Source of the DNA: Lotus japonicus
Taxonomy: Eukaryota > Streptophyta > Magnoliopsida > Fabales > Fabaceae
NCBI RefSeq assembly: GCF_012489685.1
Contig: NC_080046.1
Coordinates: 870,501-934,500 of the forward strand
DNA length: 64,000 nt
Reading direction: 5' to 3'
Position numbers and translations under genes: made by a program. Shown here piece by piece: positions 17,101 through 44,760 of this stretch; within the stretch, counting starts at the first letter, position 1, and every line of letters begins with the position of its first letter. Under the pieces are notes generated by a model. It was not told the origin of the DNA. It worked only from the letters and a program-made list of their open reading frames with translations, and searched no databases.

Positions 17101-18359
17101 GGATTCAATGCTAATCGATGGCAGATGAAGTTTGGATCAATTCCAGGCATGTCTTTGCAGCTCCAAGCAAACAAATCTAAGTTCTCCCCGAGCAGCTTTG
17201 TCAGGCGCGTCTCCTGCTCTTCCGTCAGTCTGGTTCCAATCTTCAAAGTGCGATCGCCAAACTTTAGCGCCTTCGTTTCCTCAATTGGCGTGGGTCTGTT
17301 TACCCGCCCCTCGCCACGTGGGTCAAGATTTTCATCCGAAGCTTCAATTTCATAACATCTATGACCGACCAACGCACTTTTCTTGCCGTACAAGTTAAGG
17401 CAATTATTGTAACACTCCCTCGCCATCTTCTGGTCCACCTTCAGCTTTCCAACCTTTCCACTGCTTAGCGGATACTTGACCGCCAAGTGGGCTGTTGAAA
17501 TTACAGCACAAAGGCGATTCAATGTATTTCTCCCAATGATGACATTGTAAGATGCCACCACCTGGAGAACCAGATACCTTACCTTCAAAACCCTGGCACA
17601 CTCATCTTCCCCAAATATTGTGTCTAGATCAATGTATCCTTGCACCATTACTTGCTCCCCCGCGAAACCTACCAAGGTTCCCGCATATGGAGTCAGATCA
17701 TTGTCAGTTAGTCCCAACTTGTCAAATGCATCACCATAGATAATATCAGCCGAACTACCCTGATCCAGGAGCACCCTTCTAACGTTGAAACTGTTCATCC
17801 TTAACTGCACTACGATCGGGTCATCCTTATGAGGCTTTATCCCCTCAAAGGTTGCCATCGAGATTGTTATGTCAGGGTGTACGAATCCAAAAGCGACCTC
17901 ATGAACGGAATTAACCGCACGAACATGGCGTTTCCGCGCCGCATGGGTGTCGCCACCGCCGCCAAATCCTCCAGCAATGGTGTTTATGGTCCCGACGGGC
18001 GGTCCTGAATGTTGAGCGAACGTGTCATCAGCCCCTCTCGTGGCGATAGCCGCTGATTCTTGCTTTTTCTTGCCCTTGGTGTCCACTCGCTCCTCTACTC
18101 GCTTATGCGTTTTGTTGTGATCGTCGTTGTTGCGCCACTGGCCTTGGCGATTCCCTTGATATCCCGCCCGAATCAACTTATCAATTTCCCGCTGCAAAGT
18201 CCAGCAGTCGTCCGTGCTGTGCCCGGCGGACCGATGGTATTCACACCACTTCTTGGGATTGGCGTCCCGTGATTGATACTTAGGGGCCTCTGGCTCATCC
18301 ACTAGATTTGCGCCCCTCGCCTCGCGGAGTATATCCGTTAATTCAGTATTCATTACCAT
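14112..18359 (-). CDS. pol: Element 1 pol polyprotein (Tat lineage)
   Basis: 1415 aa from the first ATG after the gag stop. The start is nominal, because the frame is the same as gag and only a UGA separates them. Domains in order: a C-x2-H-x5-H-x4-C zinc-knuckle-like motif (WCEYHR..GHSTDDC, residues 39-52), which really belongs to gag; aspartic protease with DQGSSAD around 199; reverse transcriptase with YVDD near 577; RNase H near 725-840; and a second, archaeal-type RNase H from about 857 (FVDGSS, NNQAEYEAL). Integrase follows, with its HHCC zinc region near 1070 and the DDE core from about 1140 to 1240. The C-terminus ends in a GPYRI-type integrase tail. It has no internal stop after residue 1. 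The function is reverse transcription and integration of the element's RNA. Confidence 0.93.
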   Translation of the reverse strand: MVMNTELTDILREARGANLVDEPEAPKYQSRDANPKKWCEYHRSAGHSTDDCWTLQREIDKLIRAGYQGNRQGQWRNNDDHNKTHKRVEERVDTKGKKKQESAAIATRGADDTFAQHSGPPVGTINTIAGGFGGGGDTHAARKRHVRAVNSVHEVAFGFVHPDITISMATFEGIKPHKDDPIVVQLRMNSFNVRRVLLDQGSSADIIYGDAFDKLGLTDNDLTPYAGTLVGFAGEQVMVQGYIDLDTIFGEDECARVLKVRYLVLQVVASYNVIIGRNTLNRLCAVISTAHLAVKYPLSSGKVGKLKVDQKMARECYNNCLNLYGKKSALVGHRCYEIEASDENLDPRGEGRVNRPTPIEETKALKFGDRTLKIGTRLTEEQETRLTKLLGENLDLFAWSCKDMPGIDPNFICHRLALNPSVKPVSQLRRRLGGDKGKAVQQEVDKLLTVEFIREVKYPTWLANVVMVKKANGKWRMCVDYTDLNKACPKDSYPLPSIDGLVDGASGNELLSLMDAYSGYHQIRMHPADEDKTAFMTARVNYCYRTMPFGLKNASATYQRLMDRVFAGQVGRNMEVYVDDMIVKSVRGLDHHQDLEEAFSEIRKHNMRLNTEKCSFGVQGGKFLGFMITSRGIEINPDKCKAIQQMKSPSSVKEVQRLTGRIAALSRFLPKSGDRSFPFFKCLRKNAAFEWTAECEEAFVRLKELLSSPPILSKPMQGHPLHLYFAVSDSALSSVILQEVDGEHRVIYFVSHTLQGAEVRYQKIEKAALAVLVTARRLRPYFQSFPVRVRTDLPMRQVLQKPDLSGRLVAWSVELSEYGLQYDKRGKVGAQSLADFVVELTPDRFERVDTQWTLFVDGSSNSSGSGAGVTLEGPGDLVLEQSLKFEFKATNNQAEYEALIAGLKLAREVKIGSLLIRTDSQLVESQVKGTFQVKDPNLIKYLERVRYLMTLFQEVVVEYVPRAENQRADALAKLASTQKPGNNRSVIQETLACPSIEGELMACVDRGATWMGPILSILAGDPAEVEQCTKEQRREASHYTLIDGHLYRRGFSTPLLKCVPPEKYEAIMSEVHEGVCASHIGGRSLACKVLRAGFYWPTLRKDCMDFVKKCKKCQVFVDLSKAPPKELVTMSAPWPFAMWGVDLVGPFPIAKSQMKFILVAVDYFTKWIEAEPLAKITSAKIVNFYWKRIVCRFGIPRAIVSDNGTQFSSNQTREFCKEMGIQMRFASVEHPQTNGQVESANRVILRGLRRRLKEAKGAWLEELPVVLWSCNTTVQSTTKETPFRMTYGVDAMLPVEIDNFTWRTQPDFEGENQANMAAELDLLSETRDEAHIRETAMKQRVAAKYNSRVRVRDMQVGDLVLKWRSGAPGNKLTPNWEGPYRIIKVLGNGAYHLEELNGRRLPRSFNGLSLRYYYS

Positions 18360-18395
18360 GTCAGCTTCCTCCCGCTGGCGATGGGACTTGGATTG

Positions 18396-19499
18396 TCATG
18401 GCCGGCGTTGTTCATAATCATCACGCCGTGGATACAACTGCTCCTTGGTCGGCCTCAGTGCCGCCTTCCCTTTATCTTGCCTTTGCTGCTTGCCATCCCC
18501 CTTATCTTCGCCATTCTTATCTTTTTTCGCGCGCTTGGGCGACGTGTCGCCCTTTTCCAACTTCGCGCGCTTTCTTTTGAAAGCGTCGTCCTCCTCGTCA
18601 AGAATATAAGTGCTGGCGTGAGCACGCATCTCTTCCATCGAACGCGCCGGCTTACGTGTCAATTTGCTGTTCAACCCTCCCGGTAGCAAACCGTTTTTAA
18701 ATGCTAGAGCACAAGCTCGAGGCTCCTCGTCCTCTACCTTGACCGACGCCGCGTTGTACCTTGCCATGTACTCCTTCAGTGACTCTCCTTCTTGCTGGCG
18801 AATATTGTATAGGTCATTGATCGTTACCGGCTGATTCTTATTCGCCGAGAATTGCACTAGAAACTTGGATGAGAAGTCTCTGAAATTCGAAATCGATCCG
18901 CGCGGCAAAGTTGTGAACCACGCCATCGCCGTCGATTTGAACGTCGATGGGAACATCCTGCACTTCACCGCATTTGACGCCGCAATTATCACCATCTTCG
19001 TATTGAAATACAGAAGATGATCCTTCGGATCGGAATCTCCGCTGTAAGAATCCAAAACTAACGTTTTCATATTATCCGGAATCGCCACACTCTCAACATC
19101 CTCCGAGAACGGACGGAACTCAGCCACGGAATCTGCTTCTCTGCTTCCATCGTCCCGCTGCTCGCGACGGTAGATATCCAACTGAGCCTGTAGATGCTCA
19201 TTCCGCTGCTGGATGTTGCCGATGCTGCGCATCAGATGGCGCCATTGCTCCTGTGTCACCGCCGGTTGTTGCTCCGGAGCAGGTGAATTCTCTGGTGAGC
19301 GCTCCAGAGATCCAACCTGTGAAGGCGATGGAGGAGGTGGTGGTGATGGAGGAGGAGAAAGCGGCACAGAAGTGCGTGTAGCCTGTACTCCCGCCGTTCG
19401 TAACGGAGAATCAAGGACAACTCGATGAGGCCGTCGAGGCGGCGAGATTCGCTGTCGCACTGGTGAATGATGTTGCCTCCTGCGTCGAGTCTCCATCAA
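18396..19499 (-). CDS. gag: Element 1 gag (N-terminal part), ended by an in-frame UGA
   Basis: 367 aa. A basic Arg/Pro-rich N-terminus is followed by a retrotransposon-gag domain with the MAWFTTLP...FSSKFLVQFSANK pattern, then KEYMARYN and a Lys/Arg-rich tail. The stop is UGA in the context CCA-UGA-CAA. The frame continues without shift into the ORF that carries the zinc-knuckle motif. In element 2 gag and pol are one uninterrupted ORF, so here the stop is probably a nonsense mutation (CGA to TGA is an easy change). Programmed readthrough is the alternative. Confidence 0.9.
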   Translation of the reverse strand: MMETRRRRQHHSPVRQRISPPRRPHRVVLDSPLRTAGVQATRTSVPLSPPPSPPPPPSPSQVGSLERSPENSPAPEQQPAVTQEQWRHLMRSIGNIQQRNEHLQAQLDIYRREQRDDGSREADSVAEFRPFSEDVESVAIPDNMKTLVLDSYSGDSDPKDHLLYFNTKMVIIAASNAVKCRMFPSTFKSTAMAWFTTLPRGSISNFRDFSSKFLVQFSANKNQPVTINDLYNIRQQEGESLKEYMARYNAASVKVEDEEPRACALAFKNGLLPGGLNSKLTRKPARSMEEMRAHASTYILDEEDDAFKRKRAKLEKGDTSPKRAKKDKNGEDKGDGKQQRQDKGKAALRPTKEQLYPRRDDYEQRRP

Positions 19500-19640
19500 A
19501 ACCAGGAACGATGCAAACTCGATCGGAAAACGAACACCGGTTACAGAATCAAAATCAGAAGACCAGAGAATTGCTTAATCACAATCAGAGATAACTTCCT
19601 GCACAATCAATCCACGTGAATGGGAGTAGAAAGTTTACAG

Positions 19641-19658
19641 TCCCCACAGACGGCGCCA
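19641..19658 (-). other. Primer-binding site of element 1
   Basis: Read on minus: TGGCGCCGTCTGTGGGGA, two bases after the 5' LTR end. It is identical to the site in element 2. It begins with TGG, complementary to a tRNA 3' CCA end. I do not name the tRNA. Confidence 0.85.
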
Positions 19659-19660
19659 AA

Positions 19661-19942
19661 TGTTCTAGCAATGAACATTGAAGAAAGGTATAGTACCTAG
19701 AGAGTGGAGAATTGTGCTGGAGAGAGAATGAGAATGAGAGAGAGAATGCTGAATTTCATGTGTGATTTTATAAAATGAACCAAAGTCCCTTACAATTGGT
19801 AACTCCCTCCTATTTATAGAGTTTGGTCACTACCTATTGGGCCAATTGGGCCTCCGAGACAAAGGCCCAACTTAAGGCCAGGGCCCCGCCTCGGGGCGGG
19901 CTACACGCTGGGCGTTGCCCCTCTAGGGGCTCGCCCAGTCCA
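19661..19942 (-). repeat. 5' LTR of element 1
   Basis: 282 bp, TG...CA on the minus strand, near-identical to 10591-10870. It would drive element transcription to the left. Confidence 0.93.
19811..19819 (-). promoter_or_regulatory. TATA box in the element 1 5' LTR
   Basis: CTATAAATA on the minus strand, about 150 bp before the LTR end. It is the only TATA-like block in the LTR. Its role is inferred from position. Confidence 0.55.
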
Positions 19943-19947
19943 ATCTG
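19943..19947. repeat. Target-site duplication ATCTG of element 1, right copy
   Basis: Exact copy of 10586-10590. Confidence 0.92.
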
Positions 19948-20071
19948 CCATGGTGGGTTTTTGGCTCTCTGCCATGACTGATAATCCGCTATAATCCGTC
20001 ATTATTATTTGTCAAATATAATGGGTGTTTTGCTCTCCACCATAGTTCATCATCCTCCATTAACAACATTG
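19948..20071. mobile_element. Right piece of the hAT-type MITE split by element 1
   Basis: The reverse complement aligns with 28906-29051: blocks GTTGTTAATGG, CTATGGTG, GAGAGC, AAAACCC and ACAAATAATG occur in the same order. It ends CATTAACAACATTG, an imperfect inverse of the left end at 10572. Confidence 0.55.
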
Positions 20072-20418
20072 CGTGCAAGTGGAAATTATGAAACTTCTGT
20101 TCACTTTCAAAATCTTTTGGAGCCTCTCAGGCTAAGGCTTTAGCAGCCAGCTTTTGGTGTTGTTCTTTTATTGTATTCATGGTGTTTGGCATCTTCTTAT
20201 ATGCTTTCTTTTACATCTTTCCATTGTGAATTGTTGTCATTGTCATGATGTATGTATATTTTGCTGATAATTAGAACTCTTAAGAGTTAGGATTTTGAGT
20301 TAGACGTATTATTGAGAATGTTGGATCTGGTCTACCGTACTTTGCATTTCAAAAAACTATTGAACTTGCAATATATATATCAAGTAGTCTGCGTCTAGTA
20401 GGGATTTCCATCTCTTTA

Positions 20419-20430
20419 TGGTATTAGAGC
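20419..20430 (+). other. Initiator-Met tRNA primer-binding site relic (Copia-type)
   Basis: TGGTATTAGAGC differs by one base from TGGTATCAGAGC, the PBS matching initiator tRNA-Met. It follows an LTR-like stretch (about 20270-20415) and lies upstream of the Copia RNase H relic on the same strand. Confidence 0.6.
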
Positions 20431-20791
20431 CTGCTAGGTTAAGATACAAACTTGATGCAGATGGTAAGAACTATGTGGAGTGAAAATGTACAGTGGAGGT
20501 CAATTTTAGAGATATGGTAGCGTTGTCTGTTAATAGAGACATGTTAAGCAAACTTTAATGAAACCGCAAAATAAAACATAGAGGATAAACATATTTTGAC
20601 TAGAGAGCTTACCCTGTAAAATAGTGATTGATTTGTAATATTTTTTTGCAACTTATGGGAAGTATATACCAAGGAGTTGACTTCTCTCCGCTTACAGGTC
20701 TCTGGAGGAGATGATAGCCCAACAGAAGAAACTGTAGCCTTGACCTGAAGTATGATGTGGTCAAGTCCAAGTTCTTGTTGATTAGGCACGT

Positions 20792-21495
20792 TAGGAGTGG
20801 AAATAGGTCAGGCGGCTCGTCAGGGGCCTATGGCTCGGCTCGTTTGAGGCTCGGCCCGGCTTGGCTCGTTTACTAAAAAGGTCAGGCTTAGGCTTTTTAA
20901 AAGGCTTGTTTAACTAAAAAGGCCAGGCCCAAACAATTTAAAAAGCCTATTTGGCCAGATAGGCCAGCCTACTTATATATTATATTATTAATAATATAAA
21001 TATAATATAGTTATATATAATTTTTTTTAAACTGATGTATACTTTAGTATAAAAGAAAACCCTAAGTCCATGCCCTAACCTAGACTAGAAACGTTCCCGA
21101 CATATTCAACATAGCACATCCTCAGCCTCACAGGACGTAGGCTGCAGCCAGTCGCCACTGTTGATCTGCGGCTGTCAAGTCCACCTCTCTTGCAATGATA
21201 TAGGTTTAGTTTTTGAAATGCAATGATACAAGTTTTTTTATTTGAAAAGAAAGTGCAATGACATATAAAATGCTTATTAGCCCGCCAGCCTAATGACCTT
21301 CTTTTGATAAAATTGTCTGTTAAGTTAGGCTTTTAAGAAGGCTTGTAGGTCAGGCCAGACCTTAGAAAAGGTCAGGCCAAGCCATAAAATTTGGCCTATT
21401 AATAGGCCACAGGCCAGGCTTGGGCCACCAAAAGAGAATGCAGGTCAGGCCTAAGCCACGCAAAGCTTGGCTCGGCTCGGCCTATTTCCACCCCT
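20792..21495. mobile_element. Non-autonomous hAT-like element (about 0.7 kb)
   Basis: Termini TAGGAGTGGAAATAGG and CCTATTTCCACCCCT form imperfect terminal inverted repeats. They are flanked by the 8-bp direct repeat AGGCACGT (20784-20791 and 21496-21503). The subterminal parts are rich in GGCC/AGGCTT blocks in inverted arrangement, and the centre is AT-rich. There is no transposase ORF. An 8-bp duplication is the hAT hallmark. Confidence 0.8.
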
Positions 21496-21639
21496 AGGCA
21501 CGTAGATAATATCACTAAACTTCTCTTTTGGGTCATGGAGTCTTCGTTTGAGGAACCCAGATCTACTACGAATGTTGATACATCTTATCATTGTACACTA
21601 GTAGTCTATTTTGACACTCATGGTGGAGGTATAGGGATT

Positions 21640-22079
21640 CATGTGGTCGTATCGACAAGGTGCAACGTTTAATGTGGAAAATTGGGCCAGTTCAAAACAA
21701 ATTGTCCAGATATTCTATTGCACCAACTGTATTCACACTAGTAAGCAAATCCTCGCTTTGCTAACATTGTTTCCCAATCATGTGTTTCCAAATTGTTATT
21801 GCTACAAGAGCTCAAAAGGATATGGTAAGTGCCCAACAATCTCCAACGGAAGGACATTTTGTCGTACAAAATGTTTCTCCTCCCATTCCCCCAACTTTTG
21901 GAGGGGATACAAAATTGAGTTAGGAGGGGCCTTAGCCCCCTCAATTCCCTTCCTAAAAATCAAACCAAACAATAAATGTTTAACAAAACCTCCCTCCCCT
22001 CCATTCCCCTCCAATCAAACAACATGTAAATCCAGGACACTAAATTTTCCTCTCAAATATCTACCGGCACACCCTTTTG
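21640..22079. other. Degenerate Copia interior with C-rich MITE-like insert
   Basis: No intact gene. A stretch at about 21880-22020 has repeated CCCCTCC/GGAGGGG blocks in opposite orientation and AATCAAAC motifs, which suggests a small foldback element, but borders and TSD were not found. Confidence 0.3.
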
Positions 22080-22710
22080 TAAAAATGATGTTTCTCCGAG
22101 CACTGGCGTCCTTCTACAGAAGCACGATAGGTGGCCCTCAATATTTGCCTTTGACTTATACAGAGGCACATTGTGCCATGCTTAAGAATATTCTTTGCTA
22201 CCTTAAATGGTGTCATCTTTCATGGCTTCTTGCTTCAAAAATCTAAATAATCTTTTCTCACTACGTATATCGATGTTGATTGGGCTAGAAACAAATATGA
22301 TTTCACTTGAACCTTTGCTCATCTTGTTTATTATGGCTCTAATTTTAATTTCATGGAAATCTTCCAAGCAACGAGTCGTTACTCAATCATCAACGGAAGG
22401 AGAATATAGAGCTTTTGCAATTTGCAGAAGAAACTTCTTTGATTCACTCTATTGACAGAGTTATAGGTATCCCTATTCCATAAATTCTTTGTGATAATCT
22501 CAATGCCCACATACTTCACCCATAATCCAGTTTGTCACATATGAATAAAGCATATATAAACATCTAATTTGTTCGAGACTTTGTACAACAAAGAAAACTC
22601 AAAGTTCAACATGTTTATTCAATTGATTAGCTAGCAGATTGTCTCACCAAACTTCTTTCTAGGGCTCGTCAAAGACAGCTACGAAACAAAATCAGCGTTA
22701 CTGACGCAAA
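22080..22710 (+). pseudogene. Copia RNase H relic
   Basis: Pieces in several frames spell the Copia RNase H signature: ILCYLKW, DVDWA, a SWKSSKQ block, VTQSSTEGEYRA, IPIP..ILCDN, HPVCH-like remnants and LADCLTKLL. Stops and frameshifts separate the blocks. The order and strand match a Copia pol C-terminus. Confidence 0.75.
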
Positions 22711-22750
22711 CAGGACCACCAAGGTTCTTATCTTTCTAGTGCTGAGGCAG

Positions 22751-23740
22751 TTTAGTTGTATTTAAATACTTTCAAAAAAAAAAACAATAACAATCAATTA
22801 TTATTCAAATCTTCACAATTTTCTTTAGCTCAGGGTATCTACCACCAACAATGACTAATCATCTCATTACGAGCGCTCACACTAAACGATAAATAGCTGA
22901 TCACAATATGCGTTTGAGGATCAAACCCCCGACCTCATGGCTAAGGGACAAAGAATATTCTTTATAAAGAAATGAAGAATCTTGGTCTTAGAGGAAGAAA
23001 TTTTCGAGATTATAACTATTTAGGGGAGGTTGGAGTTATAACAAGTGTTTATTTTGAATGAGTTAACAAGTTAAAAGTAGGAAATATATTGTTGACCAAA
23101 ACATTAAAAGGAAATATATAAGTGTAAGTCAATGGTAAAATGAGAAAGTGAAACGAAACTTAGTAAAGCTACTAATGAGGAAGATGCTTTATTATCAAAC
23201 AAACAGGTGCTAATGTTGACAAACATTATTAGTTGTTCATGCATGCACGAGTCATATGTGTACCACTAAAATTCATAAAATCAAGAGATTTTGTCACATT
23301 AAACAGAATACTAAAAAAGACAATTTTAAAACCTGGATTTGAGGTTCAAAGATTTTCTCATAGAAATCAGATAGGAGAGAATGTTAGCCTACAAACAATT
23401 GAGTCCAAAAAGAAAACCTATAATAATCAAACCCTATATATAGTACAAAAATGGGTGAAATGATTCAGCAGTAACTTAATTACAAGATATATGTAGCCCA
23501 TTGCAGCTTTGATAAAAGGTGAATTGAAGAATATACACCTTAAACGATTTTTCTACACAATAAATATCCCAGTCAGCCAAGAAACCAGCTATCCAGAACC
23601 AGAAGTTTCAGGACCTTGGATTCCAAATCTATCAACGCCTTACTAACAAAAGAATGTTGGGAAAAGGAAAACTATCAGTTGTCATCAACATTTGGTCATA
23701 CCTCAGATGGCCATTCACAAGTCCTATAAATTAGTTCAGA
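22751..23740. other. Intergenic and 3' flank of the NDR kinase gene
   Basis: No gene recognised. The stretch next to 23740 is probably the 3' untranslated region of the minus-strand kinase. A segment at 23234-23256 shares TGTTCATG and CACGAGTCATATG with 23937-23957 on the other side of the last exon. Confidence 0.4.
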
Positions 23741-41732
<17,992 letters not shown>

Positions 41733-42960
41733 TTTATCTGTTCACCTTTTGAACTACTGTGTTATATACTGTACTTCACGAAACACTAAAGAGTATGCCA
41801 AACAAGGATCTCACTTTGCCAGACAAACAGGAAACTAAAGGATAACCAATCAGCAAACTTTAGCATCAGCCACACAGTTAATAGCTGATCAGAAGAAAAA
41901 CTTCAACGCACAAATGAGTGAAGAAGTATTACATTAGATTCACATTAACTGCCACTTCTGTCCAAACAGGAAAGTAAATGACAACCAATCAGCAAACACA
42001 TCAAGCGCAAATAAACCAAAACAAAAATGGATTTAAGGGCTCATTTAATATGCGAATCAAGAACATGAAGCGGAAATGGTAGATCATAATGAATCCAATT
42101 TCAAGTAAAGCACTTGCCAGAGAAACTGCAGTACAACAAAGGAGTAAGAACCAAAACCTAAAAACATTTCAAAAGCGGAACAACCAGTGACAAAAACTCC
42201 AGAAAACAAGAGGCATTCCCTAAGATCCTCATTGACCAACAAGATTTCAAAAGCTTTTACTTTCCCATATGAACAATGCTTGAATGATGAATCTAAAGGA
42301 AACAAACAAATGAATAACACTCTCCATGCAATTCTGAACTTGTCAATTTCCTCCAAAGCACACAACACATACAGACAAAACACCCAGCAACACACAGTGA
42401 TTCAATAATTGGCAGTACATACCAAAATCAAGGAATATGGTAAAAAAAATTCAATCTTTCGGACAAGCACAGTGCTGAATCACCCTCACCCCCAACACAC
42501 ACATACAATACAGACAGAGAATAAAAAAAATAAAAATCGGATTTTTTTTGTTACCCCACATGTTGTGAGCAAACAAAGAGAAACCCAGTAACAGAAAATT
42601 GAAATCGAAGTCAAAAGTGATGAAAGAACAGTAAAAGAGTGGAAATTTGGATTGAAAAAGCAAACCTTGAATTGAATTGAGATGAATGAATCTGAAACTG
42701 GAAGGAGTGTGATGTTGTTGGAAGAGAGAGAAGGGAAAGCAGCGAGATTAACGGTGGATTGAGAGAAAGGAAAGGAAAGAAAGGAGTTTGGTTTGGTTTG
42801 ATTGATGAAGAATGTGAGTGAGACGTGAAATTGGATTCGCTCGCTGGCTATATGGCTATATGGCTTTTTCTTTTTTCCTTTTGGTTTTTGTGTTGAAAAG
42901 TTTGGAGTTGAAAGTTGGAAGGAATGCACTTTTAAATTAATATAAAAACCAAAGAAAATG
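41733..42960 (-). promoter_or_regulatory. 5' leader, leader intron and promoter of the NDR gene
   Basis: On minus, a possible noncoding first exon ends at about 42667 with a GT donor (AAG-GTTTGC). A pyrimidine-poor acceptor lies just before the start codon (GAACAG, about 41738). That gives a leader intron of about 0.9 kb, a common plant arrangement. The leader is CT-rich on minus (42690-42790), and a TATATTAA block at about 42936-42944 could be the TATA element. Confidence 0.45.
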
Positions 42961-43007
42961 GATAGAGAGTGGACGCGGTTCTATTCTACTCTACGCGGAG
43001 TTCACTT

Positions 43008-43112
43008 CTCTTTCTCTTCACTTCACTTCACTTCAATTCCAGCTTACCCAGCCCCCAATGAATACGACTTGTGATCATGAATCAATCAGATGAGATGAGA
43101 TGAGATGAGATG
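43008..43112. repeat. Two pentanucleotide microsatellites
   Basis: CTTCA repeats at about 43015-43036 and AGATG repeats (five units) at about 43089-43112, upstream of the NDR gene. Confidence 0.75.
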
Positions 43113-43167
43113 GATTTTTTCTCAACTCACCAATCACCTCACTGAGACAATAACAACATCATTTCGC

Positions 43168-43278
43168 TTCATGATAGTTAGCTCAAGTAGTAAGAGATAT
43201 AGAACATAAAGATTAACTCAAACCTTAATCAAGGAATTAATTTACTAACATTATTAATCACTAACAATACATTCGCCA
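43168..43278 (+). mobile_element. Decayed SINE copy
   Basis: An A-box relic TTAGCTCAAGTAGTAAGAG and a B-box relic AACTCAAACCTT are followed by the same 3' body as the 29114 copy (AATTTACTAACATTA). The distance between boxes is shortened. No clear TSD. Confidence 0.68.
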
Positions 43279-43358
43279 CATGCCCCACGAAGGACACCTC
43301 CACAACCAGAGGAATGATCGGTCTTCATTGCTCCATCGACATTGAACTTGACGGAAAT

Positions 43359-43611
43359 TAGGTTTGGTACCCCACCTATTGGGTTTCGCACTCCACTTTA
43401 TTTAATACGGTATTTAAAGTTCCGTATTTAATACGAATAATACGGAACTTAAAAAACCGTACTGTATTTGAGCATATGTGGCACATTTTCAACCATTCAT
43501 TGCATACAAAAAAATACGGAATTTTAAATTCAGTATTGAATACGGAAATTTAATTCCCGTATTGAATAAAGTGGGGTGTCAAACCCAATAGGTGGGGTGG
43601 CAAACCCAATT
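43359..43611. mobile_element. Foldback MITE (about 250 bp)
   Basis: Terminal inverted repeats of about 45 bp: GGTTTGGTACCCCACC, CTATTGGGTTT and CCACTTTATT on the left recur in inverse order at 43563-43611. The interior contains further inverted TACGGAA/TTCCGTA blocks, so a single strand could fold almost end to end. The TSD is uncertain. Confidence 0.7.
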
Positions 43612-43619
43612 CCCGAACT

Positions 43620-44735
43620 TGACCCGCCCGAACAATTGCTTCACCCAATGTTGTGGAGATGTTGTAACCTGCGTTTGGACTTGCAACACTAGAGTTGGAG
43701 AGGAACGACAAGGGAGTTGCATGATCAGGAGTGTCATTGCAGCTGCATTTCTGTGGGTTGCGTCGATCACGACAGAGTTTGGAATACGACCACGTTTCGT
43801 ATACGCCACACCACACACGTCGCCATCGCGAGATTCGCTAGTAAGTTCTTGCGAAACCAAGCATTTTGATTAAGTGAAAAGAACTGGGTCACAAGGCATC
43901 TGTTACGCAACCAATTGCAAACTAGGGCAACGCGACTGCAATATCTTAAGATATGCAATAAGGATTCGGGGTTCTTAGAGCAAAGAGGTCACATATTTGA
44001 GGTCATGAAACCCCTCATAGACCTCTCCACATTTGTCATCAACCCATAATTTAGAGCTTTACGCATGAACGTCTTCACTCTATGCGGGGCCTTCACCTTC
44101 CAGTAGGATTTAAAGGGAGTCTCTCTAGGGTTTCTCATGGGTGGTGCGCATAGCAAGTCATACGTCATCTTTATGGTGAAGTCATTGTTTGATGTTGTGA
44201 CCCAACACAAAGATCTGGACCTAGAAACTATCAGGCCCTCCATGAGACAGAATTTTGTGAACCAGCCTAGGAGAAAGAAAAAATTGAAAAATTATCATAT
44301 AATAATCCAAAAAATGCAATAATTCAGAAATTGCCAGAACTTTTACCCAAAGAGAATATGGTTTATTAATCAAACCCCAACCAATCTTTATGAGCAAAGA
44401 GACTTTGTTAAACTCCTCAATCTGTTAGAAACCAAGCCCCCTATGGAGTTTAGGAGAATACACCATCCCCCAATTCACATGACTTACGCTCCTCGGCTCC
44501 CCAAAGAAAGCCTCGTTGCACTTTCTCCAACTCGCCACACACAACTTTTGGAAGGAGCATGGTTTGCATACAATAAGGAGGGAGAGCCTGAAAGCATAGA
44601 TTTAGCCAAAGTAGCTCTACTTGCGAAACTGAGAAAACTTGCCTTCCAAGTAGATAACCTCTTCTGTGTTCTCTCAAGATAATGTCTCCTCCGTAGGTCT
44701 CTTATGAACCAGTGTGACCCCAGGATATCTTTCCT
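43620..44735 (-). pseudogene. LINE relic: RT C-terminus and zf-RVT region
   Basis: Minus-strand fragments in order: RTLKRLS-like and WKASFLSFASRATLAKS (about 44660-44590), LELEKVQRGFLWG (near 44520), then a zf-RVT segment with KAPHRVKTFM, NVERSMRGF, CPLCSKNPESLLHILR and AWFRKNLL down to 43770. This is the 3' part of a plant L1-type ORF2. Frameshifts and stops are present. The EN domain and 5' part are missing. Confidence 0.75.
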
Positions 44736-44760
44736 TATTCGTGGAGAAGATTGGACAAAA

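Larger units (their letters stand above)
10591..19942 (-). mobile_element. Element 1: Tat-lineage Ty3/Gypsy LTR retrotransposon, nearly intact
   Basis: About 9.35 kb, coding on minus, with TG...CA LTRs of 280 and 282 bp, PBS at 19641-19658 and a perfect 5-bp TSD. Order on minus: 5' LTR, PBS, gag, pol (protease, RT, RNase H, second RNase H, integrase), then an oppositely oriented PF04195-like ORF, then the 3' LTR. The duplicated RNase H and the antisense ORF after pol point to the Tat clade. The LTR pair differs by one substitution and one 2-bp indel by eye, so insertion is recent. Defects seen: one in-frame UGA within gag, a decayed antisense second exon and no obvious polypurine tract. It sits inside an older MITE downstream of the casein kinase gene. 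Confidence 0.93.
20270..22750 (+). mobile_element. Decayed Ty1/Copia element
   Basis: Bounded on the left by an LTR-like end and PBS at 20419 and containing an RNase H relic near its right end (22080-22710). It is interrupted by a hAT-like element at 20792-21495. Most internal coding regions are lost. The total is about 1.8 kb without the insertion, far shorter than a 5 kb full Copia. Borders are approximate because no TSD was found. Confidence 0.5.

Noticed and set aside
42187..42929. Several short frames upstream of the NDR start codon
   Set aside because: Fall in the leader intron and leader. No domain, and compatible with A/T- and CT-rich composition.
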